Assembly: GCA_013180625.2 (NCBI GenBank)
Contig: SNVD02001400.1
Coordinates: 1,178,001 to 1,242,000 of the forward strand
Reading direction: 5' to 3'
Source of the DNA: Boswellia sacra
Taxonomy: Eukaryota > Streptophyta > Magnoliopsida > Sapindales > Burseraceae
DNA length: 64,000 bases
This document shows, piece by piece, positions 24,391-37,590 of this stretch; positions within the stretch are counted from its first letter, which is position 1; every line of letters starts with the position of its first letter. The notes under the pieces were generated by a model, which ran no database searches, had not been told where the DNA came from, and saw only the letters and a list, made by a program, of their open reading frames with translations. Both the position numbers and the translations under genes were made by a program.

Positions 24391-27300
24391 TTACCCAAAT
24401 AGTCCTGGAAGAAGGAAAGTTGATGATCTTGAATAGCGTTCAATGAGAGACAATATTTTTGTAGCCTTCCTCCCAAGACAACCATCCTCATGAACATTCC
24501 TGCCAGTAAGACTAACAAGACAAATTTTAGCTGTTGATCCATAGATATCCACCATTTCCTTAGACAGAAAAACCTTCTCCAAGAGTCCCAAAGCCTCTTC
24601 TTTCAGAGAATCTGTTCCCCAGGTCAAAATCTCCAATATGGGTTTTATGGCTTCAGCCTCATGCAAGACATTGGCTCCTCTTTGAGGACAGGATTCTGAA
24701 ACCAGTGTGGAAAGTGTCTGAATCGCTTCATAAGCAGTTGCATGAACCTGTCCTTGTAAAAGTTTTACCAAATCAGGCAAAGCATTTGCCTCCAAGAGAC
24801 AAAATGTAGTGCTCTCACTGCAGATGCCCCCATGTGCTGGGCATATATGAGCACGAGATGGCCGGAAACACCAGCAGCCAGTTGATTTTGATACAACAGT
24901 GAGCTTTGGGCTGCTTGTGGAAAGAGTACCAATGAGACCTGCTGCTCTTGCCTTTGCTATCAGGGAACCAACCCTGAGAAAGTTAACAAGCAAAGGATAT
25001 ACTCCTTGTTCAACCACAATCTGCTGTGACTCAAGATTTGAGGGATCTGTGAACCTAAAGAGTGCACTTAGAGCATTTTCCTTTGCTTCCATGGACCCTG
25101 ATTTCAAAATGTTTATGATTGCATTAAGTCCATCCAATTCAATTAATTTCATGGTTAAAGAGAGTTCAGATTTTGGGAGGTTTGCTAATAAACCAGCTGC
25201 AGCCATCTGAACATCACTTTTGTCATCATTCTCAAGAAACCCCACTAAAGCCTCCAACCTTTTCGGCTTAAGAAGGTACTCTACAACTCCTTGTGGCTCA
25301 TGATGGGAAAAGAGGAATAGAAGATTTATGGCTGTTTCACGAATTTCTGAGTCAGATTCATCAAGAAGAGGGAGGACTATAGAGACACCATTTGCTTTAA
25401 GAACTGCAGTCTTCACCAATCCAGCTTCAGACTTGCAAATTCTGAAGAGTGCACGCAAAGCAGGCTTCCGAACATTATGAGAAGAGTTGGAATGCTGTTG
25501 CAGAGCTAACAAATCAGTGATTATCTGTTCTAGTTCAAGTTGGTTTCCTTTTTCATCAACAAGGAATTTAATTCCATCATCGTCAGAAGAAATCTTTTCA
25601 AGGATTTCAGAGCACCTAACAATAATAATACTGCGAACGTGGGAAGAGAACATTAATTTCAAAAATAGTGGGATTCCACCAGCGGCTGCAATCAGTTCTT
25701 TATTGGCATGGCAACTTGATAGTTTAACCAAGACAGATAAGGAAAGCTCCTTTGGTCGTAAATTGCCAGATACTACCATTTCAAGCAAGGGAGGTATAAT
25801 CCCTTCCTTACCAAGGAGTTCTAAATTTGAATTAACCAGTTCCATATTAACTAGTTTTGTCAACATCAATATCCTTGAAGACTCTGGCCCTGAAATTGTT
25901 CAGAATGGTCAATCTACAGTTCTAAAATTATAAAGCAAGGATTATACATGCAGAGCTTCACTACCCTGAAAGAACTACAATATAAAAATCAGAGAATGTA
26001 GGATGAGTTTTTTTTTGTATTTTGTGTTTTTGGTTCTAAAATTTGATAAGAATGTGTAATTAATTTTAAATTTTTTTGAATTTTGAAAGTGATACTTAGT
26101 TGATATTGATTTAAACTGTATTGGTAAATGTGCGTTTCCAAAAAACAGTATTCTGAAAACAAAAACAAATAAGGTCGTAATAACTAAACAAAACATTTAC
26201 TTATAGAAAGAAATGAGGATAGAAAGAATTAACTCTAGTATTTATATATGAATATATAAAAGACACATATTGAACTGAAAGAATTGCTTGAATTCCTACT
26301 CTATAGTATAAGCACATACAAATGCTGACACATACATATATATATATATAAAACATCAATAATATTTAAGGATTCATTCTAGAGAATAAAATCTTCCAGA
26401 TTCACAAGAAATACAGAATCATTCCTATTAAAAGACAACCATGTCATATTTTGCCAGTCTCTTTCTCTTATTCGCCATCTTTTTTTTTATTTTTTTCGGT
26501 CTTCATAAGGACTGTAAAACTTTCTTGAAAATAAAAAATTTGAGAAGGAGAAACAATATAAGAAATTGACCAAAAGAGAGGCTTCAATTTTTCTCTTAAA
26601 CAACAGGAGGCATTTCCACAATTATCAGTGAAAGAAAATGAATTTCATAAATTACAAACAAGAAGCATAAACAGAAGAGTTTTTTTAACCTTGAATAATA
26701 CGATCAATTAGCGGTTTATACCAGCCTGACTTAGCAGCAAGGGAAATGTTCTCTTCATTGACCTCAAAAAGCTTAAGCAAGATTTTTTCAGCATACTCTG
26801 CCGACTCTCTGACTGGACCCTTTAAAAGAGTAACAAGGAAAAGAATGCTACTGCATTGCTGAGAAAGTTTCCTGCAAACAGAGACGTTCCAACCAGATCT
26901 TTCTTGCAATAATTCATACAGCAATTCAACTGCAGCCTTTGAGATACTTGAGTCACGACCTAAGCAGGGAACAATATGATCCCATCCCTCATACTCAACT
27001 ACTTTTTCCTGTAAAATAATTCCAATCTTGTACTTCATGTGTGCTGAAGTTATTTCTTTTACACATATGTTTATTTTTTGATAATCACAAAGTAAAACAG
27101 AAAATGCACATATTAAGTGCAAGTTGCAGGTGTTATGCTTATGATTTGAAATATTCCAAGACTTGAGATCAGATGGCTGGTCAAAAAAATTAAAAAAAAA
27201 AATCTGTCCCAGGCAATAAAAATTTTCTGCTTTTGTTACTACAGATGGTATACAAGGATATAGGATGACCACTGGTGCAATACACGAGGAATATCAAAAT

Positions 27301-28619
27301 TCACACTCATTGTCTTGAAGCTGGTATATGTTATCGTAAAACTTATGATAAAACATGAATTTACATTTGATGTCAAAGAAGAATACCTTATTTCTTGCAT
27401 GCCCTTCAACAAGATGTTTTAAGGTAATTAAAATCTTCCTCTTCACATCTCTGTTATGTGAATTTCCCAAGATGGATATTATAATATCAGTAAGTCCTCC
27501 TATAGAAATCCAGTCCTTGTTTATGGAACTTTCTCCCATAAGATCCTGCATTTGGCTAAGGGCTTCCTTCTCAGACAACTCCACGCCCGATAACAATTTT
27601 GCCCTGCAGCATCTGATTTTAAGGCAATAATTCAGTTCTCTCCACTCTTCTATTGATTGTCTCAGGGGTAGGTTAGACCTCAAGGAGGTGTCTTCAAGAA
27701 CCTCACCCGTTTCTGGGTCAGTTTTTTCTCCACGGTTGAACCAAGCTTCAATGGCGGCTCTCTCACAGGTGGTACCTGTGCAAAGGCTGACAGGGTCCAC
27801 CATTACACTCCGAGTAATAGGACAAATGAAGGGACTAAGCGGAAGGATATAGTCTTCCCTTGCATCATACCGCTCTATAACCTGAACCCTTTGAAAATAC
27901 TGCTTTTTGACTTCTTCATAGTCCCTTGCAGCATCAGCCCGAGAAAGCAGCTCAATAACCTGCTCCAAGAATAGAACTTCAGCTCTTTCTTTCCTGCTGG
28001 CTGCTTCTTCTTTTTCCTTTCTGAAGCTTGCTAGCTCCTTGCTTATCTCTGATGGCTCAACAGGTACTCCCACTGCCGTTGCTATCTCTTCAAGCATATA
28101 ATTTGCAAAACCCTGATCAAGTTTCTGATCTCTAATACCCTGGTTTAACTTGTTAACAATTTGGAGCTGATTTTGTGAAGTCTCAAATTCCACTCTTTGC
28201 ATCTCATTCTGTAGCCTATTTACCTGGTCTGATATCTCTGCAAGGACTTCAGTACTTGCAAGAGATAATGAAGCCAAAGATCTTCCAATATCCCTTGTGA
28301 CTTCTTGTACCTCATCAACAATATGCCGGCACTTGACCAATAAGTAGAAACGGGCTCTATTCTTGTACTTCTCAACCAAGTTATTAGCCTTCTCAACATC
28401 AGCTTCAAGGCTTTGAAGAGCTAGCCGCACAGCTTGGGAATCATTTAATTTATTAAGCTGCAATTCCTTTAATACTGTTTCAATGTCAAAAAGATGCTTT
28501 GACAGGACCTTGAAACTTTCTTTCTCAAATAAAATATTCTTTGCAGCCTGAGCTGTTTTAATAACCTGGTTCGTTAGCACAGCCAAGATAGTCCCTATAG
28601 GTATGAGTTCCATTGCCAT
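24391..28619 (-). CDS. U-box / ARM-repeat E3 ubiquitin ligase, PUB42/43/44 group
   Basis: Likely E3 ligase: the U-box recruits ubiquitin-loaded E2 and the ARM repeats hold the target. Three coding exons: 28619-27387, 27008-26690 and 25889-24391, with GT..AG introns (phases 0 and 1). They total 3051 bp, or 1016 residues. The order is: an N-terminal helical UND-like region from MAMELIPIG to about residue 190; a charged helix (about 195-245); the U-box from about 262 (SPFICPITRSVMVDP...CERAAIEAWF...) to about 335; then armadillo-type helical repeats to the end. The cysteine-rich loop CWCFRPSRAHICPAHGGIC falls inside the ARM region, as I recall for PUB42-like proteins. The length is nearer PUB42 (about 1000 residues) than PUB43/PUB44-SAUL1 (about 800). 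In Arabidopsis the PUB43/44 relatives act in immunity and senescence control, and that role is not shown here. No damage was seen. The second ATG (28613) is also usable. Confidence 0.93.
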
Positions 28620-30010
28620 TTTGATAGTCCTATGCCAAAAATTTTAATGAGACCAAATAAAGCAGAATTTAGCCATAGCCTGAAATCAATTACTTGTTCC
28701 TGTAACTCATAATTTTCTTCCCTCAAGATTTTTCATCCACTAAACTCATTTGCCTGAGAAGAAACAATTTCAGTCATCACAACCTACAAGAAGCTCAACT
28801 CTGAAGGGAAAACCAAATTAAGAGAATGCTGAATTTGGAGGAAAAGAAATATATATATATAGGGTACAGAACAAAGGATTTAAAGGGAATGTGAGATGAA
28901 TAAGTGAAAAAAAAGGGTTGAAACTACTTTAACATTATTAAAAGATCAGTCATTAAAGATAAAGATGTAGATAAATTGGAAAATCAAAATACAAAAATTG
29001 CATGAAAAAGAAACAATTACTTACGTAAAAAACTAAATAGAGTAGGTAAACCCCTCTTATTGGAAGATAGATCTTTCATTCCCATGTGGATAAAACACAT
29101 TCAACTTGACTGTTTCTAATTCCTTAGTTCCAAAGAAGAAATTCGAGCGACGACTTCATAAAACGAAAACTGAATTCAAATAAAAACTAAAGTTCTTTTT
29201 CTCTAATTGGTTTTTACACAGAAGAAAAAAAGTAAATAAAAATCAAATCTGGATGCCCAAAACCATGATTCACACAGGACAAGAACTCAACGTACTGGAC
29301 CAAACCACCTACTAGCCCTCAGCTAAAAAAAATAAAAAATAAAAATAAAGTCCATACCCAACAAAAATTTTCATTAAAAGTTACTAAAGATAGTACAATG
29401 ATTCAATGAAGAAGCAACAAGGATCAAGAAATACAAAGGGAGATACTTCACCTCCCAAAACCACAATTTCTAGCAACTAAATAAAATGTCAAGAAGACTA
29501 CAACAATAAAGATTAAACAGAAGATGAAAAGATCCTGAAGCTTCCATGTGATTGCAGATAAAAGGTCTCAATATTGCTGAAAGTCATGCCCAAGTTCTAA
29601 ATTCTTTCATTCTTCATTATCAGAAACCCAGAACAGCAGTAAAGATGCTAAGCAAATCAGACAACAAAACGTCTCTGATGAGTTTATCATCATTAAAAAA
29701 AATAAAAATAAAAAGTACTTGCAGGATTCAAAAATTGATTATTTTCACTCTCAACCACGCAATATCTATCCAGTCGAGCTTGACAACTAGTGATTAAGCA
29801 CACTTATGAAAAGCAAGAAAGCAAAGAAGAGTTGAAATTTTACCTCTTGAAAGAGCTCTGAATCCCCGGAAAAGGAGACGAGAATGGCAAATACTGCAAC
29901 GACCCTTTACTTTTATGCCTCGTCTTTGAGAGAGCACAGAGTGTGAAATGTAGAATAAACCGTGGAACAGTAAAGCAGCCCCTTCTCGGGACAATGAAGA
30001 CTTCAACAAT
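28620..30010 (-). other. Probable 5' UTR, leader intron and promoter of the U-box gene
   Basis: Upstream of the start codon a minus-strand acceptor-like CATAG|GACT lies 10 bp before the ATG. A donor-like AAGAG|GTAAAA lies near 29842. A leader intron of about 1.2 kb is therefore plausible, with the 5' exon around 29843-29990. This is inferred from splice-like signals only; no coding sequence was recognised here. Confidence 0.4.
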
Positions 30011-30224
30011 TGAAGTCAATGTCTATCAGCTTACACCTACAACGGGGAAATGTTTCTAGGAAATTTCAAACGTCAAAATGGAGTCAATGCTTTAACTTTG
30101 GGACTGCTTTTCATCCTTTTTCATTTTTATTTCAAGGAAAAGCGGGAGAGTCGTTCTTTTCGTCCCCATTTCAATTTCAGAAAATTTTCATCAGAGTCTC
30201 TTGAATCACCCGTTAACTATACAT

Positions 30225-30720
30225 AATTCTTTTTCATTTTAACTATTTTTAACCTCTTTTTTCGAACAAAAATATAAAAATATCTTTAATAGTTTTAAAA
30301 ATAATAAAATTAAATTACATGAATAATTTTTTATATGATATAGTTATGCAATTATATAAAAAAATTGTGCAAAAACTAAAAAAATAGATCTTGAATGTTT
30401 TGTATAACTATATTATGTAAGTTACACAATCATCTCAAAAAATAATTATCAACAATATTACAAATATAGTTATTATATTGCATAATCAAATTGTGCAACT
30501 TCACGATCCCATTATGTTAAAAATTAGCTTTGAAAATTTCACACCACTTCATCATACAAGTTCGCAATAGAGTTACGTAAAATTATAGATCTCAAAAATT
30601 TTACAAAACTCTATCGTACAATTTACACGACTATATCATATACTATATAAAAAATAATATTCTATACGTTAATAATAAAAATGATATATATGTCTTTTAC
30701 ATAAAAAAGAAGTCACAAAT
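30225..30720. repeat. AT-rich tract with recurring TTGTGCAA/ACACAAT-like words
   Basis: Words such as AAATTGTGCAA, GTTACACAATC, GTACAATTTACACG and GTTATGCAATT recur in both orientations about every 50-60 bp. Nature unknown; possibly a decayed tandem or transposon end. Confidence 0.35.
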
Positions 30721-31010
30721 AATTAAAATAAAAAAAGAAGATTTGATTCAATTAAGAGACCCGAAAAGGGGTCAAATTAAAATATGCCCCATCTTTTCAA
30801 CCCTCATTTTCAAATGCACTCAGTTAAAAATTTAAAATCCTTGAAATAAACTCATTAACCCATTTAGTTCTTAAAATACTATTTTCATGAATAAAAAGTT
30901 GTTCATGGCGCCCTATTTATCTATGTGGCTTCTACAAATCAATTCATAGCAACCGTGCAATTAAAGTCAGTTCTCCTTCTACCCTTCTCCCACGGAAGCC
31001 ACTTATTTAG

Positions 31011-31217
31011 ATGCCTTGGATACTAATGTCAAGCTTAGAATATCACTTTCATTCTAATAATCATGCCTATTTCGTGTTTAATTTTCATGCTTTTTCTGGG
31101 TTAAAGTTGGACTTTGAGCTAGAGGATTTGATGGAAGAGCTTGTTACGAATCCAGACATTGACGAGGAGCCACCTATTCGTCTTCGGGATGCCCCTGAGA
31201 AGATGAGCCTTTCTTGA
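31011..31217 (+). other. 68-codon ORF, unrecognised
   Basis: Reads MPWILMSSLEYHFHSNN to EKMSLS, with an acidic middle (ELEDLMEELVTNPDIDEE). The local GC is a little higher than around it. No domain, splice context or neighbour supports it. It may be a gene relic. Confidence 0.2.
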
Positions 31218-31563
31218 TGACATATGAGAGAATTCGAAGTCAAGGAGAGTGGGAGGTATGTTGGTTCGTTTATGGCTTATAGGGTTTTGCTATTGCAGTT
31301 CATTCTAAGCGTTTTACAAACATGAAGCCACCTCACACTACTTTGACATAATTCTCCCGTGCCATTTTCAAGTTTGGGAGAAGTTTGTGGTAGTTGCTAA
31401 CTATTCTTAAATCAATTATAGGACTTTCAAGAATATTAAAAAAAGAAATTTACTTTATTTAATAATTTTAATTTAAGATGAAATTATAAATAAAATAAAA
31501 ATCATAAAAAAGTGGAGGCTAAAAGGTGAAAAGTGGAGGCCATTAAATTTTCCGCTAAAATTA

Positions 31564-31795
31564 AAGGTCATGCTACTGTATAACTATTGTACCGTATAAT
31601 TATTTTTAAAATTTATAAAAATAGTATAAAAATTATAAATCTTTATTTAAAAATTATAAATATAAAAAATTACTCATTTATAATTTTTTTTCACATTTAC
31701 GATTTTTATATAAGGATTTATAATTTTTATACTAATTTTATAAATATTAAAAAATAATTTTACGGTATAACTAATGTACCCGTAGCCACACCCTA
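31564..31795. repeat. Fold-back MITE
   Basis: Palindrome of about 230 bp. Left GGTCATGCTACTGTATAACT and inverted right GGTGTGGCTACGGGTACA...AGTTATACCG pair, and AGTATAAAAATTATAAATC is present in both arms. The flanks share CTAAAAT (about 31555 and 31793), a possible target duplication. Confidence 0.7.
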
Positions 31796-33268
31796 AAATG
31801 GAACGGAGACAGATGACTTGACCGTCGTATATTTTGCATTTACAAAAGACAGTACGGGAGTTACCCTCCAATGATGCGCTTTGCAAGGTTGGCTCCAATA
31901 AGCTTCAAGGTCTCGTGTTGTTGCGTCGTCGGACGGTAATAAAATAATCAACCCAAAATCATTTAACACGACATTCATCATGTATTAGAAGTCAAATAAT
32001 TGCGATTAATGGATTGACTTTGTCATTTGATAATATTAAGAAATTATAGTATTTGTGATTTTGAATTCTGGTAATTGGGTGAGAGTACCTGTTTACAGTC
32101 CTAGTCCACCAATCGTGTGTTGTGCTCCCTGGGAAGTGCAAAAACTTTTCCCTGCAGAACATGTGGTTCACCGTCCACACATGGTTTGCACACCTACATG
32201 CCCTTGATACTTAGTGTTTAATTATGTAGTTTAAGCCCTAATTAGCCGGCCATGCAAAACAGTCGAGGCTTGTTTGGGCTAGGACGACCATGCAGCTTAT
32301 TTTAAGACACGAAAACCTCAGTCCTGGGAATTGGCAATTTTGTGAAACCAAGATCTTGTTGTTGTACTGCAATGCGCTTTAGGTATGGCATTGGGATCAT
32401 AGTATTTGGACTTCAACAACCATCAGATCAGACAGGAATCATTTATTTGACCATTGGCAGTTCGGTAAAGACTGAAGGCAATATAAGCCACAGAGGACAC
32501 AGAACCTGATCCAAAAACCTAAATGAAAGAATAATTGTTATTAAAGGCTCCATCTTTTTATCAAGGGTAGTTTGAAAAAGTTCCTTCAACGCTTCAACCA
32601 TTAAGGCAGGTCATAAGCTTGCCAGTAGACCAACTGATAAAACCAACTGCTGCAAAGTGTCATACATCTTTCCAACAAGACCAGATAATAATAGTGCATA
32701 AGTGTGACACAAAGCTAGTTCAATAAAAGGCACGGTGCTTCACCAAAAGTCGGTGATCTTAGGTTTCAGGATTAACTTCCTCAATGATGGGGTCTAATCA
32801 GTCAAAACTCCATATAAGGCACAAAAAGTGGACATGATTGTACACCTGGAACACTTCATACAATTTTTGCGAGGAGCTTATCCCCCTCCCTTAGTGTCGT
32901 TCCACTTCTGTGGTTCCAGTAGGAAACAGTCAAGAACAAAGTGGTGAAGCAGAGCATGCCAGGTAAGGTGGAAGTAAAAGGCACGGACAAAGCATTTTTG
33001 TTTTGCAAGCAAAGGCAATAAGATCTTTTTTACGTCATCAACTGTACATAAATTTAAATGAGAAGGTAGCCTCTTACCCATAGGCCATAAGAAAATGCAT
33101 CTACTCTCTCCCCCTTCCAATTAGTGCCACAAGTATAATATTATCCAAACCAAACACTTATTCCACATCTGAAATAAAATCCACAAAGCTTATTACATAT
33201 GTTACACATTGGCCCTTTCAGAAGTACAACTATAAGATAGCATGATAACTTACAACCCTAATGAGAAT
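31796..33268. other. Intergenic, 3' side of PET100-like gene
   Basis: No gene recognised. Small minus-strand ORFs (for example 32878-33120) lack domains. The final 100-300 bp is probably the 3' UTR of the PET100-like gene. Confidence 0.5.
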
Positions 33269-35011
33269 TTAACGAATATTGTTCTTGCGAGCAAGTTCAC
33301 GAGCCATCTCCCTCAGTTCCTCTGGTGATGGAGGCCTCGGTCCCTCAGGGGGATAGACTATGTAAGATCGCTTCACACAAAAGGAAACGTAGGTGATTTA
33401 GAGCTGATAAAGACATCAAAATCAGGATCAAAAAAAGTAAATTCCAAAAACATCTTCAGGAGGCTTTCAGAAATGATTTTAACAATAAAATTTTAAAGAA
33501 TAATAATAATAATAGTCATCCAGCTCCATGAGTCAAAAGTTTGATTTTTTGGATTCTAAAATTTCAGATACATTGTATTAGCAATCAGCTACAACATACT
33601 AACCCCTATGGCAAGGCAATGCTAAGATGAGATAAGAAGATGTCATCTCCTGCCCACACTAATATTCTTGCATGAAGCACTAACCATATGCAAAAGGTTA
33701 AAAATAAAGCACTAACCATATGCAAAAGGTTAAAAATAAAGTTATGAAAGTAATCCAACATAAAATTCAGTAACACCGTATTGGAAGGGATTGCTTCTCT
33801 GTCTATTATAGCATGCTGAAAATAAAAATAAATAGCAGACCTAGCAGGATCCAAAAATATGTAAGCTCTTCAAGCATTATTCGATTGAATAAATTATAAC
33901 TTGAAATATATTACCAACAGAATAACAAAACAACCTCTTGCAGTCCACTAATTTGCACTGATAATAGGGAGGAATTATATGAAATAACTTGCCCTACTAG
34001 ACAATGATAATGTGTCTTACAACCCAATAATCCTGACGAATATCTAAAGATAATGCTCATTCGACGATTTAGCCATGGACAAGTAAAACTCCTAATCATT
34101 CTGGTAGGGTATATAAGAGAAAAGCAAGCTAAAGATAAATTTCGTTTATTATTTGGAATTATGATTAGTACGTCCAAATTCACAATGATGCTTTTACCAT
34201 TTGCCCAAGACCATAACAAACACGAAAGTAGAGCATAATTGCTTCAGCAAAATGGAATAAGCAACAAAAGGGCACGCGTTCATCTTGATGGAAGTTCTTT
34301 TCACTTTAAAAACTCACCCTCAGAGCAAACAATGTGACAAGACAAATCCAATTAGGATATAAAAGAGGGTGCACTATTCCTTTCAATTTCAGAAAAGACT
34401 GTTATTTAGACTACCATTCCCACACCAAAGCAGACAAATAGCAAGAAAAGTCCAGTGAGGATACCTCGATTGGGAGAAAAGCATACTACCAGTAAAGCAT
34501 ACAAAATCACATTCATAAAGCAAATTTAACTAATATATATATATATATATACATATACTGTAACATTAAGGGTCTGAAACATTCTAAAACCCCAATAAAC
34601 AAGTTAACAAAAAGAAAAAAAAAAACAAACAATATAACACCATGCCATGACAATTACAGATGCATAGTTGCAATTAATCAATACTTGTTTCGGTTGCATT
34701 AACATAATCGAAACGAAAAATCTAACTTCGACTATGAAGTATTAAACAAGTGCAAAATCTCAGTAACCAACTCAAGCTCAGCTAAATTCCAATAATTTGA
34801 TCGATCAACACCATAAGATATGAAATTTCTACCATTGCATACACAAAGAGATTGAGAAATAGTAAGAGAAAGAGGGAGTTACATTGCCCATAACTTTCTG
34901 GAGATTCTTGGTGTTGTTAGCGAAAGTGTACATAAGAAAGATTGGCACGCTCACGTAAATACCGAACTTCACGATCTCCAGAATCCCCTTCGATGTTCCC
35001 AGAGCTGACAT
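33269..35011 (-). CDS. PET100-like small mitochondrial membrane protein, 76 aa
   Basis: Two small exons, 35011-34883 (43 codons) and 33370-33269 (33 codons and stop), are separated by a 1.5-kb phase-0 intron with GT..AG ends. The protein begins MSALGTSKGILEIVKFGIYV, has one hydrophobic segment (about residues 11-30), then FANNTKNLQKVMGN, a YPPEGPRPPSPEE turn and a basic helical tail ending ARKNNIR. PET100 proteins of yeast and animals have the same plan: a short N-terminal membrane helix, then WPPE-type motif, then charged helix. They help assemble cytochrome c oxidase in the inner mitochondrial membrane. Plants have closely similar 76-residue proteins, which I recall as At4g14615-like. The family call rests on plan and short motifs. 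A cytochrome-oxidase role in this plant is inferred. Confidence 0.85.
33677..33740. repeat. 32-bp tandem duplication in the PET100-like intron
   Basis: Two perfect adjacent copies of a unit starting GCACTAACCATATGCAAAAG. The perfect identity suggests a recent slippage or repair event. Confidence 0.95.
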
Positions 35012-35614
35012 TTTAACCCTTTTTTTTTCCTCGAGAAAGTTGAGAGATGGAAATTTTCCAAGAACCTAAAAAAATCTGGAGTTCTTGCTGCAGGCCCCTT
35101 TTATTGGCTGCAGCTGTAGCAAGCGAATAGGATGAGACGAGATTTACGAATGAATGGGCATAGAGGTGGGCTGGACTGGGCTATCAGTCATTCTAACAAC
35201 TTTGGGCCTCATGTCACTGTAACTTTAGCCCAAATTTTGGTTTATGTAAAGACATTAAAAAAAAAAAAAAAAGGTTTCCCTTTTTCTTTCTAATCTTCTA
35301 ATTGTTACTTTAAAACCAATTACAAGTAACATTTTTAACCCTTTTTTATATTTTTTTACATAATTCAACAATATAATGAAGGCACAATTTAATTCTAGTT
35401 TATTGATGTAATTAGAATCTAAGACAGGATTATCAATGAAAATTGAGTTGGGTTAGGCTAAGAAGTAACAAGTTTGTCTGAAAAATAACGGATGAACTGG
35501 CTAAATGCTGTTTAATTTAAATTTTTTTAACCTAAAGTATGGATGATAAACTACCTTTAAAGGCATAAATACTTCTATCATAAAGTTTAAGTTGTTTGAT
35601 TAATAAGTATTAAT

Positions 35615-35800
35615 ACTACATATACAACCTAACCATGTAACCATCATCATGCATGCAACCACATAATATCATTCGATAGTTGAATTAACCTCATAATAAA
35701 TGAAGATGATTGCAATAATGGTAAACACATCTAATAATATTATGTCACATTAAGTTGTATAATAATGATTGTATAAATTAGTTATATCTCTAGTATTATT
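35615..35800. repeat. Weak fold-back MITE candidate
   Basis: ACATATACAACCTAACCATG near 35618 returns inverted as CACATTAAGTTGTATAAT near 35746. The centre is a CATCATGCATGCAACCACA stretch. Borders are uncertain. Confidence 0.35.
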
Positions 35801-37454
35801 CTCAAACACATTACATTTTGTAACTTAAAAACCCTTGCTTACTTCAAATTATAGGTGTTTTGACTACGTCATTTCAATATTCGATGATCATCGAATTAAT
35901 ACTATTTATCATTTCAACTACTCTTTTTTTTTATGATCAAAGAACAAAAATGTCTTCATTCCAATAATGTTATCGTCTTTCTCGTTTGGTGTAGATTCTA
36001 AATCATGGAAATATCATTCTCAAATAAAAGGGATTTTTCACAATTTTACAAAGAAATAGCATCCGGACATGTGTACTTGCAACTTTTTTTTTTTTTTAAT
36101 GTCGTCAATCTCATGTTATGAGATAAAAAGCAAGGGACCCAAGCAGTTTATAATGTACTCTTGATGTCGATCCCTCGGCCCCGGAAAACCTGAAGAATAA
36201 TTGACTAATGAAGGAGGTTAATCGGCTTCAAGCTATGTGTTCTTCCATGCAAAGCAAGAGCCATATCATTAATCTAGGATCATCTATTTGCGAAAAGTTT
36301 AATATGTTTTGTGTCGATCACTCAATATTTGATTTAAAAGATGAATTGAATTGAATGGTTCAGTCAATGAGAAGATTCTTAGAAAATGACTTCATACCAT
36401 ATGCTCAAAATATCTTCCATTCTAACTTTTTTAACCATACATAAAATATGATATTAATTTATTTGACCTTTATGAAATTGTTTTATAATAAATTTACTTC
36501 ATATCCCCCTTGATCATAAATACACGTCCTTGTTCACGAATACTATAAGTATATCAATTTTTAATTTTAATGTAATTAAATAATTGAGGAAAATCGTGGT
36601 TTTGATATGATAATGTTATTGATTCTATAATATTAAAAAAGCGGAATTATTTAGTCATGGATTTATTCATTAAAGTGGCGAAAAAATATGTCAATTGATA
36701 AAATCTCAAGTGACAAATATTTACACTTATAATAACGAGCCAACTAACTACTTTTGGTGTCTCATTATAATGTATACAGAGAAGGAAAAAAAAAAAAAAA
36801 AACCAACTCAAATCATATAGTTGCTTTGTTGTCAACGCTGAGGGTTAATCTTGCCCGTTCTTTTATAATGCCGTTGATTGAAAAATTCAAAGTTGAGAAG
36901 TTGCAATCTACTTGGTCACATCATTTGGCGTCAATTCAAGCTGCATAAGTTTACTGCGTCTTCTTGTACATGGTTAAGCTTAGAAATTGTTGGCTTCATA
37001 ATTAATATTTTCCTTGACAATGATGTGCAAATCTAATGCCCACATCACAGTGGTACAACAAGGCAAATAACATCTATTGGAGTCTTGTCATTGGTCCACA
37101 TGGATAAGATCTTCCAATAATTCTAAGAAAGGTGACAAAAGCAATGTTCATTTTTATTTGAAAAACGCCCACTTGTTTCTACCAATTATATACTTTATAG
37201 TTGAGCTTCACCAGGGGAACAATTATGCAATATTGGGAGGTAAACTAATGCATCCAACCACATGTGTTCTCGATCAATCAATAGTTTACTTCGTTTTCAT
37301 TTTATTATTTTGCTTTGTTGGGTCACCTAATTGGCTACTTGTGTATAAGAATCGATTGGGTTTACCTCAAACACAATCAAATTTTACAATTTTATGGATG
37401 GCACGAACTTAGCATGATGCTTAGTTGGTAATAAATAAAAAAGAAATGATATAT

Positions 37455-37590
37455 TTAAAGGTCTATATATAAAACCTATATACAAAGTTGATATGACACC
37501 ACTGATTTATATTTATAACTTATGTTAATCTTTTTATTTATTTGATACCATGTTAACTTTGTAAGTATAGTATTATTATAAATAAAATTT
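37455..37590. repeat. Weak fold-back MITE candidate
   Basis: TATACAAAGTTGATATGACA near 37477 pairs with TGATACCATGTTAACTTTGT near 37544 as an imperfect hairpin. Borders are uncertain. Confidence 0.4.

Noticed and set aside
27294..27386. Continuation of the U-box first exon into VFFFDIKCK...
   Set aside because: An AAG|GTATTC donor at 27387/27386 and the in-phase acceptor at 27008 give a far better protein; the extension is intron.
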